The notes beneath the pieces were generated by a model that was not told where the DNA came from, did no database searches, and saw only the letters and a list, made by a program, of their open reading frames with translations. A stretch of DNA of 49,841 nt, taken from the NCBI RefSeq assembly GCF_031157255.1, contig NZ_JAVIFX010000042.1:1-49841 (forward strand), read 5' to 3'. Both the position numbers and the translations under genes were made by a program. The DNA comes from Bradyrhizobium sp. LHD-71. Its GTDB lineage: Bacteria; Pseudomonadota; Alphaproteobacteria; Rhizobiales; Xanthobacteraceae. This document shows, piece after piece, positions 7,188 to 16,180 of the stretch. The first letter of the stretch is position 1. Each line of letters opens with the position of its first letter.

Positions 7188-7837
7188 CGAATTCCGATTG
7201 TCTTGTGCGTCTGGAGGCTGAGCCGCCATTGCGGATGAGCCAGACAGTAAGCGATGGCCCGCTCGGTGTTTTCGGCGGCTTGCGGCCCGTCCATGGGCTG
7301 CAGCGAGAAGCGCTCGAAGGGGAGATCCGCATAGCGGTCGGGCGGTGCATCGTTCTGCGGATAGACGAGCTTGAGCTCATGTCCGCGGTTGATTTTGAGC
7401 TCCGTTTTTCCTTTCGGGCTGACGCAGATCCAGTCCAGTCCAGCGGGCGCTTCGACCGTGCCGTTCGTTTCGACAGCGATCTTGAAGCCGCGCTCGTGCA
7501 GCGCCGCGATCAGGGCCTCGTCCACCTGCAAGAGCGGTTCGCCGCCGGTCAGGACGCAAAAGCGCTCTCGCTCTTCCCCGACCCATTCGGCCTCGATAGT
7601 CGCGGCCAGATCGTCCGCGCCGCGATAGCGGCCGCCTTTCGTGCCATCCATGCCGACGAAGTCGGTGTCGCAGAACTGGCATTGGGCACTGTCGCGATCC
7701 GCCTCGCGTCCTGACCATAGATTGCAGCCGGCGAAACGGCAGAACACCGCCGCACGGCCGACCTGAGCGCCCTCGCCCTGCAGCGTCAGGAAGATCTCTT
7801 TTACCGCGTAGCCACTCACGCCATCACTCCAACGCAT
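7184..7837 (-). CDS. queE: 7-carboxy-7-deazaguanine synthase QueE
   Basis: A 217-residue radical-SAM enzyme that makes 7-carboxy-7-deazaguanine from 6-carboxytetrahydropterin. The motif Cys38-x14-Cys53-x2-Cys56 is the extended cluster motif known for one QueE branch, and it is preceded by the typical LTLQGEGAQVG. LTGGEPLLQ and KLVYP are further family marks. The ATG at 7837 gives the normal start; the ORF remains open to 8116 but the extra 93 residues look non-coding. It leads queD in a two-gene operon. Confidence 0.92.
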   Translation of the reverse strand: MRWSDGVSGYAVKEIFLTLQGEGAQVGRAAVFCRFAGCNLWSGREADRDSAQCQFCDTDFVGMDGTKGGRYRGADDLAATIEAEWVGEERERFCVLTGGEPLLQVDEALIAALHERGFKIAVETNGTVEAPAGLDWICVSPKGKTELKINRGHELKLVYPQNDAPPDRYADLPFERFSLQPMDGPQAAENTERAIAYCLAHPQWRLSLQTHKTIGIR

Positions 7838-8142
7838 GGTTCGATCGACAGGTTCGCTCGCTTCAGCCGGTCGGGGTTTCGCTGCAGGGCCACGAAAGGA
7901 CGATTGCCGGAAACAAGCTGTGCGCGGGATGATCGCGCGATCGGCAACTCTTAATCCAGAAATCCCGCGCACACTCAAGTCATCGTCAATTGACGGCGTC
8001 CTGACCGGTTCCCGTTTTGGTCGCATGGCCCCGCATTGAGCCCACTGCCCTATATAATGAGCCTTTTCGGATCCATGATTCAAAAGTTGTATTTCTGCAC
8101 CCCGGCGGAATAGCATTGGTCAGAGAGAACGAGGATCGAATC
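7838..8142. other. Intergenic region between queE and the GntR gene
   Basis: About 305 bp between divergent genes. A perfect TATAAT lies at 8053-8058, ahead of the GntR gene, but no good -35 box sits 16-18 bp upstream. I see no preQ1-type aptamer ahead of queE and no clear operator. Open frames here are extensions of the flanking genes without plausible coding content. Confidence 0.5.
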
Positions 8143-8808
8143 ATGCCGCCCCCGGCGCGCTATAAGAGCACCGCCGATTTCGTGACCGCTGAGATACGGC
8201 GCCTCATCCTGTCCGGGGAGCTTCCCGCCGGAGCTCGCGTCGATCAGGAGGAGTTGGCGGATCAGCTGGAGGTGAGCCGGCACCCGGTGCGCCAGGCGAT
8301 TGACCGGCTGGGAGAGCGCGGTTTCGTCATCCTCCATCCCCATCGCAGCGCGATCGTTGCCGAGATTTCGATCGCCGACATGGAGGAGTTGTACGGCGCA
8401 CGTCGCATCGTTGAAGACTGGGCTATCCGCGAATCGTGGAAGCGCTCAGCGCCAGTGACAGAGGCGGACCTTGAGCCATTCTTCAAAATTCTCGACACCG
8501 TTGATCCCGCAGCCGATCTCGACACCTTTATGGCGGCCAACCGCGACTTCCACCTTGCAATGTACAAGGGTTGCGGCAACCGCCACGTGCTGCGGACGAT
8601 TACCAGCCTGTTCGATCTCTCCGAAAGATATCAGCGCGCTGCGCTTTATCACTCGCCGCGACAGGACACGTCGAAGCGCGATCATCGCGAGATGATGCAG
8701 GCTGTCGCTGCGGGCGATCGGGACCGCTTGCTCACACTGGCGCACAGCCACAATGATGGCACACAGGCGATGGTTCGCGCTCACCACCAGATAACATCGG
8801 CCGGCTAG
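8143..8808 (+). CDS. GntR family regulator, FCD (FadR/VanR) type
   Basis: A 221-residue regulator with an N-terminal winged helix (FVTAEIRRLILSGELPAGAR, LADQLEVSRHPVRQAIDRL) and a C-terminal all-helical FCD ligand domain whose typical metal or ligand histidines can be seen in RDFHLAMYKGCGN and RDHREMM. I start it at 8143 because GAGG lies eight bases upstream and the wing helix begins at the usual place; the frame is open from 8017. Convergent with the FAD oxidoreductase (9 bp between stops). It probably controls the adjacent oxidoreductase/TctC unit or its own promoter, but no operator was recognised. Confidence 0.88.
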   Translation: MPPPARYKSTADFVTAEIRRLILSGELPAGARVDQEELADQLEVSRHPVRQAIDRLGERGFVILHPHRSAIVAEISIADMEELYGARRIVEDWAIRESWKRSAPVTEADLEPFFKILDTVDPAADLDTFMAANRDFHLAMYKGCGNRHVLRTITSLFDLSERYQRAALYHSPRQDTSKRDHREMMQAVAAGDRDRLLTLAHSHNDGTQAMVRAHHQITSAG

Positions 8809-8817
8809 CGCTAAGCG

Positions 8818-10209
8818 TTACGCCACGCCATCCAGGACCGCGCCCTGATCGCGAAGAACGCCTCGAAGGCGCATGATACCGACCGCACGCATCTCCGCTC
8901 TGTGGTTCTGGTTGACCGCGAGCGCCGCAAGCGTGCCTGCGGCCTGGCCCATCGCCATGCAACCACCCATCACGCGCGCCGAACCATGCGCTGCGCGATC
9001 TGCCGAAAGGCATCTTCCCGCGACCGCGACATTTGCCAACCCCTTCGGCAATAGGCTGCCGATCGGAATGTCATACGAGCCACCATCTCTCACAGGAATC
9101 CGAATCTGCCCCGTTCCATCCTGATGGATGTCGATATGGTGGCAGCCTTTGGCAACGCCATCATCCCGCTTGCGCGCTTCGAAAACATCGTCGCGCGTCA
9201 ACACATAGTCGCCGACGATCCGGCGCGTTTCACGGATCCCGACGCGCGGCGCTAACCCTGACAGCGAAGCGTTTTCGAATCCCGGTACGTTCTTCTGCAG
9301 AAAGGACGCGCACTGACGAACCTGCCCGACCAGCGAGCGCAGCGCCGCGCTCAAGGCCTCCGGGCGTGTCGGATCAGACAAGGAGACGCGCGTGGTGTTG
9401 ATGCAGACTTCCTTCCGTGCAGCAGATGTCGGCTGCATCATGATGAGAGCGGTCCTGTGCAATTCGCCACGCTCGATCGCAGGCGCCAGAAACGGGCCGT
9501 CCCCTTTCAGGAAGATGCACGGCTGACCCTGATCATAGATCGCCTGCGCCAATTGGGCGTCCGTTCGCCCGGCACGGATCGTCTCGCTTTCGCCAACCGC
9601 CAGGTACTCCGGATGATCGCGCACGAAAGAGAGGAGCGGCTGGTTCTCAACGCCAGCCATGCGGAACATCATCGAGACCGGCTGCGGCGGTCCATCATCG
9701 TCGTGAGGCAGCATCTGCGCGCCGCCCATGAGGCAAAGATCAGCGTCGCCCGAACAGTCGATGAAGATTTTCGCCGACAGCAGCGTCCGTCCATTCTTGT
9801 TGCGAACCACAACGCCTTCGATGCGATCTCCTGATTTCACAACGTCATCGGCAAACGTGTAGAGCAGCACGTCGACGCCGCAGTCATAGACGACCTGCGC
9901 GATCGCGATCTTGAGAATTTCCGGATCATAAGCGACGTATTGAATCAGGCGAAAATCGTTCAACCGCTCAATGAAACCGCCCATTTCACGGCATTCCTTA
10001 AGCAAGTCGTTGACGACGCCGCCAACGACCCATTCGCCGCGGGCATTCAGCGCTCCGTCAATCGTCATACCGGTGAGGAGCTCGCCACCAATCATCGGGC
10101 CGGCTTCAACGAGGCACGTCTTCGCACCGTTGCGCGCGGCCGCAACTGCTGCCGCAATCCCCGCACTGCCGCCGCCGACAACGACGACGTCATATTTCCT
10201 CGTATCCAT
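8818..10209 (-). CDS. FAD-dependent oxidoreductase
   Basis: A 463-residue flavoprotein with the N-terminal Rossmann signature VVVGGGSAGIAAA (GGGSAG at 12-17) and FAD ribose Glu at LVEAGP, then IFIDCSGDADL and a C-terminal VAVAGRCLSADRAAHGSARVMGGCMAMGQAAG, matching the FAD_oxidored (PF12831) group. Members oxidise diverse substrates and the substrate here is unknown. It has no signal peptide, so it is cytoplasmic. It lies 162 bp downstream of a Bug receptor on the same strand and convergent to the GntR regulator, suggesting a capture-and-oxidise unit. Confidence 0.88.
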   Translation of the reverse strand: MDTRKYDVVVVGGGSAGIAAAVAAARNGAKTCLVEAGPMIGGELLTGMTIDGALNARGEWVVGGVVNDLLKECREMGGFIERLNDFRLIQYVAYDPEILKIAIAQVVYDCGVDVLLYTFADDVVKSGDRIEGVVVRNKNGRTLLSAKIFIDCSGDADLCLMGGAQMLPHDDDGPPQPVSMMFRMAGVENQPLLSFVRDHPEYLAVGESETIRAGRTDAQLAQAIYDQGQPCIFLKGDGPFLAPAIERGELHRTALIMMQPTSAARKEVCINTTRVSLSDPTRPEALSAALRSLVGQVRQCASFLQKNVPGFENASLSGLAPRVGIRETRRIVGDYVLTRDDVFEARKRDDGVAKGCHHIDIHQDGTGQIRIPVRDGGSYDIPIGSLLPKGLANVAVAGRCLSADRAAHGSARVMGGCMAMGQAAGTLAALAVNQNHRAEMRAVGIMRLRGVLRDQGAVLDGVA

Positions 10210-10371
10210 CGTGTTATCCGTCCTCCAATTTCATGCTGCGCGGCGACAGCTTCTGGAAAAGCCGATCAGGCGCTTCGCTCAGGGAGCCGCGACGTCGCCG
10301 CCCCTCGCCGGCATCGACTTGTGCGAAATGATCGTCCGCAAGACGCGAGACTTGGCGGGCGCCGTCATTGT

Positions 10372-11412
10372 CTACTCGGCGGTTACGCCGGCGGCCTTCA
10401 CGATCGGCCCCCAGCGCGCAATCTCGCTCTTCACGAAGGCGGCGAACTCTTCCGGCGATGAACCCACGCTTTCGGCGCCAAGCGTCTCCAGCCGCTGGAG
10501 CATGTCGGGCGTCTTCAGGGCCGTGATGATGCCGTTGTTGAGCTGACGGACGATGTCCGGAGACGTCTTCGCCGGCGCGAACACGCCATACCAGGCGGAG
10601 GCATCGAAGCCTGCAACACCGGATTCGGAGATCGAGGGCACGTTCGGCAACAACGGTGAGCGGGCTTTCGTGGTCACAGCCAGCGGTTTGAGAGCACCTT
10701 CCTTGATGCTGGGAAGCAGCGAAGCCATGTCGCCGAAGGAAAGTTGGATCCGCCCGGTCAGGAGGTCCGGCAGCATGGCCGCTGCGCCACGGTAGAAGAC
10801 TTGCTGGAATTTGGTGCCCGTCATGCTCTCGAACAGGAGACATGCAAGGTGTTGCGAAGCACCCTTGCCGGCCGAACCATGATTGAGTGCTCCAGGCTTC
10901 TCCTTTGCGAGCGCGATGAGTTCTGCGACGTTGGCCACGGGAAGAGCGGGATGGATCGCCAGCACCATCGGCAATCGCGCGACCTGCGTCACCGGCGCGA
11001 AATCGGTTTCGATATTATAGGGCATGTTGGCGAACAGGCTGGCATTCACGGCATTTGTGCCGATCGCTCCCATCAGCAGTCGGTAGCCGTCCGGCGGTGC
11101 CGTGGCGATCGCTGCAGCGCCGACATTTCCGCTGGCGCCGAGGCGGTTCTCGACAATGACGGGCTGGCTCCAGCGCTCGTGCAAGCGCTCGGCAATGAGC
11201 CGCGCGAGCACGTCGGTCGCCCCACCTGCAGAGAAGGGTACGACAATCGTGATCTGGCGGTTTGGGTACGCTTCTGGCGCACCGGACGCAGGGCTGAGCC
11301 TTCCCGAAACGGCGAAAGTCATCAGCAACGGCGCTAATCCGGCGACGAACGTCCTTCGGCTGCAACATCCCAAGGATGCTGGCGAGAATTGGATATCGGA
11401 TTTTGGATCCAT
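10372..11412 (-). CDS. Bug/TctC family periplasmic solute receptor (orphan)
   Basis: A 346-residue receptor of the tripartite tricarboxylate transporter family. The signal region carries SRRTF followed by a hydrophobic stretch, a possible Tat signal. The mature part shows the family landmarks: YPNRQITIVVPFSAGGATD near the start, GASGNVGA, DGYRLLMG, PYNIETDFAPVTQVA, LNHGSAGKGASQHL and DASAWYGVFAP. No tctA or tctB lies nearby, so it is an orphan, as is common when Bug genes are amplified; some such proteins act as sensors. No clear ribosome site precedes the ATG at 11412. Ligand unknown. Confidence 0.9.
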   Translation of the reverse strand: MDPKSDIQFSPASLGCCSRRTFVAGLAPLLMTFAVSGRLSPASGAPEAYPNRQITIVVPFSAGGATDVLARLIAERLHERWSQPVIVENRLGASGNVGAAAIATAPPDGYRLLMGAIGTNAVNASLFANMPYNIETDFAPVTQVARLPMVLAIHPALPVANVAELIALAKEKPGALNHGSAGKGASQHLACLLFESMTGTKFQQVFYRGAAAMLPDLLTGRIQLSFGDMASLLPSIKEGALKPLAVTTKARSPLLPNVPSISESGVAGFDASAWYGVFAPAKTSPDIVRQLNNGIITALKTPDMLQRLETLGAESVGSSPEEFAAFVKSEIARWGPIVKAAGVTAE

Positions 11413-11812
11413 GATTTTGTTTTTTAGACAAAGTTTTCGCCGGATACAAGGGCGGACGACGAGGTTTCATCGCTTTTGAGCTCCCGACCCGCTTCACGCG
11501 CTTGCTCGGCCCATCCAGGCGAACGTGAACGAGGCGCAGGCCGAGGCATGCTCGGCAGCTTGCACCCGAGCGATAAGAGCTACCGGCGTTAGGGCTTGCT
11601 CGCGCGTCTCGCAATTGTTGCGGGTCGTCCAGCAGAGCCCCGATCCGCGGGGTCATAGCCAAAAAGAGTCGGTTCCAATTGAACCTGACCTTCGAGGCGC
11701 CGCCCAATGCACACGGCTGCCAGCGGTGCCGGCAAGCACCTCGGAGCTGGATCAAGACAGTTCGTTACGGCGAAGACGACACGTTCGCGAACAGCAATCG
11801 TGGCGGGTTCAC
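11413..11812. other. Intergenic region upstream of two divergent genes
   Basis: About 400 bp between the Bug receptor and the PF04392 binding protein. Two weak palindromes are present: TTTGT-N7-ACAAA at 11416-11432, next to the receptor start, and GTTCGCGAAC at 11783-11792, 20 bp before the binding-protein start. Long open frames on both strands are out of register with any recognisable protein. No RNA gene seen. Confidence 0.5.
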
Positions 11813-12784
11813 ATGAGACGTCGAGCCTTTATTTCACTGGTCGGTGGCGCGATCGCGTGGCCGTTGGTCGCGCGCGCAGATAAATCATTCGGCCGCCGTC
11901 GCGTTCTCTGGATTTCGACCGACTCCCAGCCGGATCCGTTCCTTGATGGATTTCGGGAAGGACTCCACAGCAGAGGTTATGTCGAAGGGCGCAATGTCGT
12001 GCTCGATGTCCACTATTCGCAGGGCAATCCCGGCGCATTGCGGCGGATGATCCCTGAGTTGGGCAGCGGGAGCATAGATCTTGTTGTCTCGAGCGGCCCC
12101 GCAACGCGTGCCATCAAGGACGTGACAAGCGTCCCCGTTCTTTTTGCACTGAGCGGCGATCCGATCGAATTAGGGCTCGTCAACAGCCTGGCCCAGCCGG
12201 GCGGCAACTTTACGGGCAGCACTTTTCTTTCCCTGGATCTGGCGGGAAAGCGGGTCGAGTTGCTCAAGGAGATACTGCCAACGCTTCGCAAGCTGATTGT
12301 CCTCTCGAACACGGACCATCCGGGCGAACAATCGGAATGGTGCGCGACGCGACGGGTCGCTCACGCGCTGCGGATCGAACCGATCTATGTTCCGTTCAAG
12401 GGTGTGCATGAGCTGCATAACGCACTCGCGGCGGCAGGCAACGCTCGCGCAGAGGCAATGCTTGTCTTCCCTGATGCCGTCACGATGGTGCACCGGGCGC
12501 GACTCGCGGAATTTGCGGTGACACACCAATTGCCATCCATGTTTGGATGGAGCGAGTACTGCGACGCAGGCGGATTGGTGAGTTATGGCGCGAACCAGCG
12601 CACGACCTACTTTGGGCTGGCAGAGTATGCCGATCGCATCCTGCGCGGCGAAAGGCCTGCCAATCTGCCAGTCCAGCAGCCGGCGGAATTTGAACTGACG
12701 GTCAATCTCAAGACGGCTGAAGCCCTCGGCATCGATTTGGTCGCCTCTTCTTTCCTGTTCCGAGCCAACAAGGTGATTGAATGA
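11813..12784 (+). CDS. Periplasmic substrate-binding protein, ABC_sub_bind (PF04392) type
   Basis: A 323-residue binding protein. The N-terminus MRRRAFISLVGGAIAWPLVARA is the twin-arginine-like signal characteristic of this family in Bradyrhizobium and relatives. The body shows two alternating alpha/beta lobes (RRVLWIS, IDLVVSSGPATRAIKDVTSVPVLFA, LVNSLAQPGGNFTGST, RKLIVLSN, LVSYGANQR). No permease or ATPase follows; instead the stop lies just 7 bp before the start of a membrane adenylate cyclase. I chose the ATG at 11813 because the signal peptide begins there; 96 upstream codons in frame look non-coding. It may present a ligand to the cyclase rather than to a transporter. Confidence 0.85.
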   Translation: MRRRAFISLVGGAIAWPLVARADKSFGRRRVLWISTDSQPDPFLDGFREGLHSRGYVEGRNVVLDVHYSQGNPGALRRMIPELGSGSIDLVVSSGPATRAIKDVTSVPVLFALSGDPIELGLVNSLAQPGGNFTGSTFLSLDLAGKRVELLKEILPTLRKLIVLSNTDHPGEQSEWCATRRVAHALRIEPIYVPFKGVHELHNALAAAGNARAEAMLVFPDAVTMVHRARLAEFAVTHQLPSMFGWSEYCDAGGLVSYGANQRTTYFGLAEYADRILRGERPANLPVQQPAEFELTVNLKTAEALGIDLVASSFLFRANKVIE

Positions 12785-12791
12785 GGGCGGC

Positions 12792-14696
12792 ATGTTTGGC
12801 AACAGGACAACGGTTCTTCATTCCTATTGGACGACCTTGCGGGCAAACCGTCCGCATCGCTCTCTATTCCTCAAATACTTCGTCACGTTATTTGTCGTCG
12901 GAGTAGCGCCCCTCATGGTCGGCGCGATCAGCGAGGCCGGGTTCGGCTATCAGGACCGGCGTCGGCAGATCGACGAGGTTCTGGACGTAGAAGCCCGATC
13001 GGCTGCCAACCGGATACAGACTTTCATCGACGGAATCCGCGGTCAGCTGGGCTGGACCGTGCAGCTTGCCTGGACGGAAGCGGATGACGAGCGCCGCAGG
13101 GTCGATGCGCTACGTCTGTTGCGCCAGGTCCCTGCAATCTCCTCGATCGCATTAGTTGATCATACCGGACACGAGCGGGTCTTCGTCTCGAGGTTGGGCT
13201 TGAACCGGATAGGTCGAGGCCCGGACTTGTCGGCTGCCCCCGCGGTTCTCGGCGCGCGCGCCCGAAAGGCCTGGTACGGGCCGTTGCGCTATGAACGAGA
13301 TTCCGAGCCTTATATGACGATCGCGGTGAGCGGCAATCGTGCAGCAACTGGAGTTGCGATCGCCGAGATCAATTTGAAATTGATATGGGACGTCATCGCC
13401 GCGATCAAAATCGGCGATACCGGTCTCGCTTTTGTGTTCGACGACGACGGACGCCTGATCGCCCACCCGGATATCAGTCTGGTCCTGCGTGGCGCTGTAG
13501 GCTCGAGTGATTTCGATCAGGTCAAATCAGCGGTTGCGGCCGCGCCGGGAGCAGCGGTCATGACCAAGGATGCGGCCGGAAAAGATGTTGTTGCGGCCTC
13601 GGCCCGCATCGCCAGTCTCAATTGGACGGTCATAGCGCAGCAACCTGTTTCGGAAGCCTTGGCATCGATACGTGCCGCATTGTGGCGTTCCTCGGTTCTT
13701 ATTGCCGTGATGGCCTCCTTCGCGATTGCGCTGGCGTATTGGCTCGCGTACCGCATGTCGAAGCCGATCCGGCAACTCGAAGACGGCGTCCAGAAACTCG
13801 GCGCCGGCCAATTCGGTCATCGCATCACGATATCGAGCGGCGACGAACTTGAGCAGCTCGCAGATCGCGTCAACGAGATGGCGAAAGAACTGGCGATTTC
13901 CAAGGACAAATCCGAGCGCATCAATCTGCTGAAGCGATTTCTTGCGCCCCAGGTGGCGGAACTGGTCGAACGTTCTGGCCGAGAACGGTTGCTGAGTGGA
14001 CAGCGGCGTGACGTCGTCGCAATTTTCGGCGACTTGCGCGGCTTCACTGCTTTCGCATCGCGTTCCGAGCCACATGTCATCATGCCGGTGGTGAAAGAGT
14101 ACTATCGCGCCCTGGGCGCCGTCATCACACGCCACGAGGCAACGCTGGCGAGCTTCACCGGCGACGGCGTGATGGTCCTCGTCAACGCACCCGTGGCCCG
14201 CGCAGACCCGGCGCTGCATGGCATTCGGCTCGCAATCGACATGCAGGCGGCGTTGCAGCCTCTCGTCGCCCGCTGGTCCGCCAAAGGTTACACGATCGGC
14301 TTCGGCGTCGGCATCGCGATGGGACCGGCCATTGTTGGAACAGTGGGATATGAGGGTCGGATGGACTACACGGCCATCGGAAGCGTGGTCAATCTGGCGT
14401 CAAGGCTATGCGACCTGGCAAAGGACACGCAGGTCCTGACAGACCCGGTCATTGCGCGAGAGGTGAAAGACGCCGTCCCGCTCGTTCCGCTCGGTGAGCA
14501 TCCCATCAAGGGTTACGATCGCCCGTCGCAGGTCTTTATGGTGGCCCCGTGCAGCGAAAGGTCACCCGAGATCACCTTCCGCGCACAGAAATTGACCGAG
14601 AAAGCCGAGTGGCGTGAGCATAAAGCGACCGGCCTCGAACCAATCGCGCCCCTTGCCGCACCCTGCCGAGCCGCGCCTGCGGACGTCAGCGCGTAG
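12792..14696 (+). CDS. Membrane-bound class III adenylate/guanylate cyclase with Cache and HAMP domains
   Basis: A 634-residue sensor cyclase. Order: transmembrane helix (about 27-47), periplasmic Cache-type sensor domain (about 50-295), second helix (about 299-319), HAMP (320-372), class III cyclase domain (about 405-560). Metal aspartates Asp414 (FGDLRGF) and Asp458 (FTGDGV), the purine-contact region RMDYTAIG (Asp525), and transition-state residues Asn534 and Arg538 (NLASR) are all present, so it should be active. The ATG at 12792 follows GAGGGCGGC; an in-frame TTG at 12777 would overlap the upstream gene. The tight coupling to a binding protein suggests ligand-gated cAMP production. It overlaps the convergent peptidase by 11 bp. 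Confidence 0.9.
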   Translation: MFGNRTTVLHSYWTTLRANRPHRSLFLKYFVTLFVVGVAPLMVGAISEAGFGYQDRRRQIDEVLDVEARSAANRIQTFIDGIRGQLGWTVQLAWTEADDERRRVDALRLLRQVPAISSIALVDHTGHERVFVSRLGLNRIGRGPDLSAAPAVLGARARKAWYGPLRYERDSEPYMTIAVSGNRAATGVAIAEINLKLIWDVIAAIKIGDTGLAFVFDDDGRLIAHPDISLVLRGAVGSSDFDQVKSAVAAAPGAAVMTKDAAGKDVVAASARIASLNWTVIAQQPVSEALASIRAALWRSSVLIAVMASFAIALAYWLAYRMSKPIRQLEDGVQKLGAGQFGHRITISSGDELEQLADRVNEMAKELAISKDKSERINLLKRFLAPQVAELVERSGRERLLSGQRRDVVAIFGDLRGFTAFASRSEPHVIMPVVKEYYRALGAVITRHEATLASFTGDGVMVLVNAPVARADPALHGIRLAIDMQAALQPLVARWSAKGYTIGFGVGIAMGPAIVGTVGYEGRMDYTAIGSVVNLASRLCDLAKDTQVLTDPVIAREVKDAVPLVPLGEHPIKGYDRPSQVFMVAPCSERSPEITFRAQKLTEKAEWREHKATGLEPIAPLAAPCRAAPADVSA

Positions 14697-15891
14697 CCTC
14701 CTGTGTCGTGGCAAGCCGTAGGGCGAGCGTGCACGCCCGGTCGTATTCGTCGAGATTGATCCACTCGTCGATCGTGTGCGGCTCGTTCTGCCCGGCGCCG
14801 AAGGTCACGGTCGGTACGCCGTGGCGAACCATCCAATTCGCGTCAAGGCCGCCATTCGCAGCGCGCAGGGCTGGCCTTCCGCCGACGTCCGACACGGCTG
14901 CGGCCGCACGTTTCACCACCGGCAGGCCTTCCTTCATGCGGAACGGATAATAGTCAGTCTCGGCCTTGAACTTGACCCGGCCTGACTTGCCATCACTGTT
15001 CTTGACGCGCTTTGCGGCCTTCTCGAACGCCGCCTTGTAGGCTTTGGTGATCTCCCTGAAGAACTTGCTGTCGTGGCTACGGCTTTCGCCACGCACGTGC
15101 ACATAGTCGGTGACGACATTGGTGGCGTCCCCGGCCGGCCGCCCATCGCCTCCGGTGACGGGTCCGACATTGCTGGTGCCCTGCCGCTTGCCTTTCACCA
15201 CTTTGCCGAACCAGCCCCCGGCCTTCACATCGGCAAGCGCGAGCGCAAGGATCATGGTTGAGCTGATGCCGCGCTCCGGCGCGACGCCGGCATGCGAGGC
15301 GCGGCCGAAGATCTCGACCTGCCAGCGATCCGCGCCGACGGCACCGATCGTCACATTGGAGGCAGAGCCACCGTCGTAGTTGAAAGCCATGACCGGCGAT
15401 CCAAGGTCGGCGGTCTTGACGTGGCGCGCGCCCCACAGCCCGCTTTCCTCCCGCACGCAGAACAAGAGAGTGATCGGCGGGTGATCAAGCTGCTGCTTCG
15501 CAAGCTCTGCCGCCAGCGTGACGAGAACGCCACAGCCTGCGCGATTGTCGCCGCCAAGCGCGGTCTTTGCCTCGTTGACGATCTTGCGGCCGGCCAGCTT
15601 CGGCTTCGCACCGGCGCAAAGCGGCACGGTGTCCATGTGGGTCATGAACATGATCCGCGGCTGGTTGTGCATCGCCCCGCGGCCAGGCAGATCGACGATG
15701 AGGTTGCCGGTCTCCGTCGGCACAGGAATGCGTGTGTTGGCATCGTCGAGGCGAATCGCGTCCGACGGCACGCCGCTTTCTTCCAGCGCCGCGGCGAGCT
15801 CGCGTCCTATCGCAGCCTCCTTCCCGGTCACGCCCTCGACGGCGAGGAAGCGCATGAGGCGATCAGTTGCGGCTTGAGTGTCGACAGACAT
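14686..15891 (-). CDS. M20 family metallopeptidase (PepT-like)
   Basis: A 401-residue zinc hydrolase of the M20 clan. Metal and catalytic residues are visible: His85-x-Asp87 (MTHMDTVP), Asp115 in GGDNRAGCG, Glu148-Glu149 (REESGLWG), Asp173 (NYDGG) and a late His in NEPHTIDEW. The dimerisation lid domain carries GRASHAGVAP. Resembles peptidase T/PepD-like hydrolases of peptides or amino-acid conjugates. The ATG at 15891 follows AGGGAA. No signal peptide, so cytoplasmic. It is divergent from the amidohydrolase at 16181 (289 bp between starts), which could act on a related amide substrate. Confidence 0.88.
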   Translation of the reverse strand: MSVDTQAATDRLMRFLAVEGVTGKEAAIGRELAAALEESGVPSDAIRLDDANTRIPVPTETGNLIVDLPGRGAMHNQPRIMFMTHMDTVPLCAGAKPKLAGRKIVNEAKTALGGDNRAGCGVLVTLAAELAKQQLDHPPITLLFCVREESGLWGARHVKTADLGSPVMAFNYDGGSASNVTIGAVGADRWQVEIFGRASHAGVAPERGISSTMILALALADVKAGGWFGKVVKGKRQGTSNVGPVTGGDGRPAGDATNVVTDYVHVRGESRSHDSKFFREITKAYKAAFEKAAKRVKNSDGKSGRVKFKAETDYYPFRMKEGLPVVKRAAAAVSDVGGRPALRAANGGLDANWMVRHGVPTVTFGAGQNEPHTIDEWINLDEYDRACTLALRLATTQEATR

Positions 15892-16180
15892 GACAAGTTC
15901 CCTGATGAGCGGAGCTTGTGAGCATCCTTCGCCACGTCGTGTTTCGCAAGGCTTCTCAGGCCTGTTGTTGCGGTAATTTCGCTCCGGCCCTCGCGTCACG
16001 GTGCGGCCGCCGACGGTGCGGCCTCAATCAGTGCCGCCGCGGCTTCCTGACTTGGCCAAATATCGCGAGCCCGGAAGTCTGTTCAACCGGCTTGCGCTTA
16101 ACGCCCTTATCCTCGAAATTTGAACCTGAGAACGTCAACGGCCAAACTGCTTCGTCGAAACTGCTTTTTGGGGGATCTTC

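Noticed and set aside
7838-8142. preQ1 riboswitch ahead of queE-queD
   Set aside because: I could not find the conserved short pseudoknot with its A-rich tail and ribosome-site pairing on the minus strand.
11783-11792. GTTCGCGAAC as a third IclR operator
   Set aside because: Half-sites match but the five-base spacer of the other sites is missing, and no IclR gene is adjacent.
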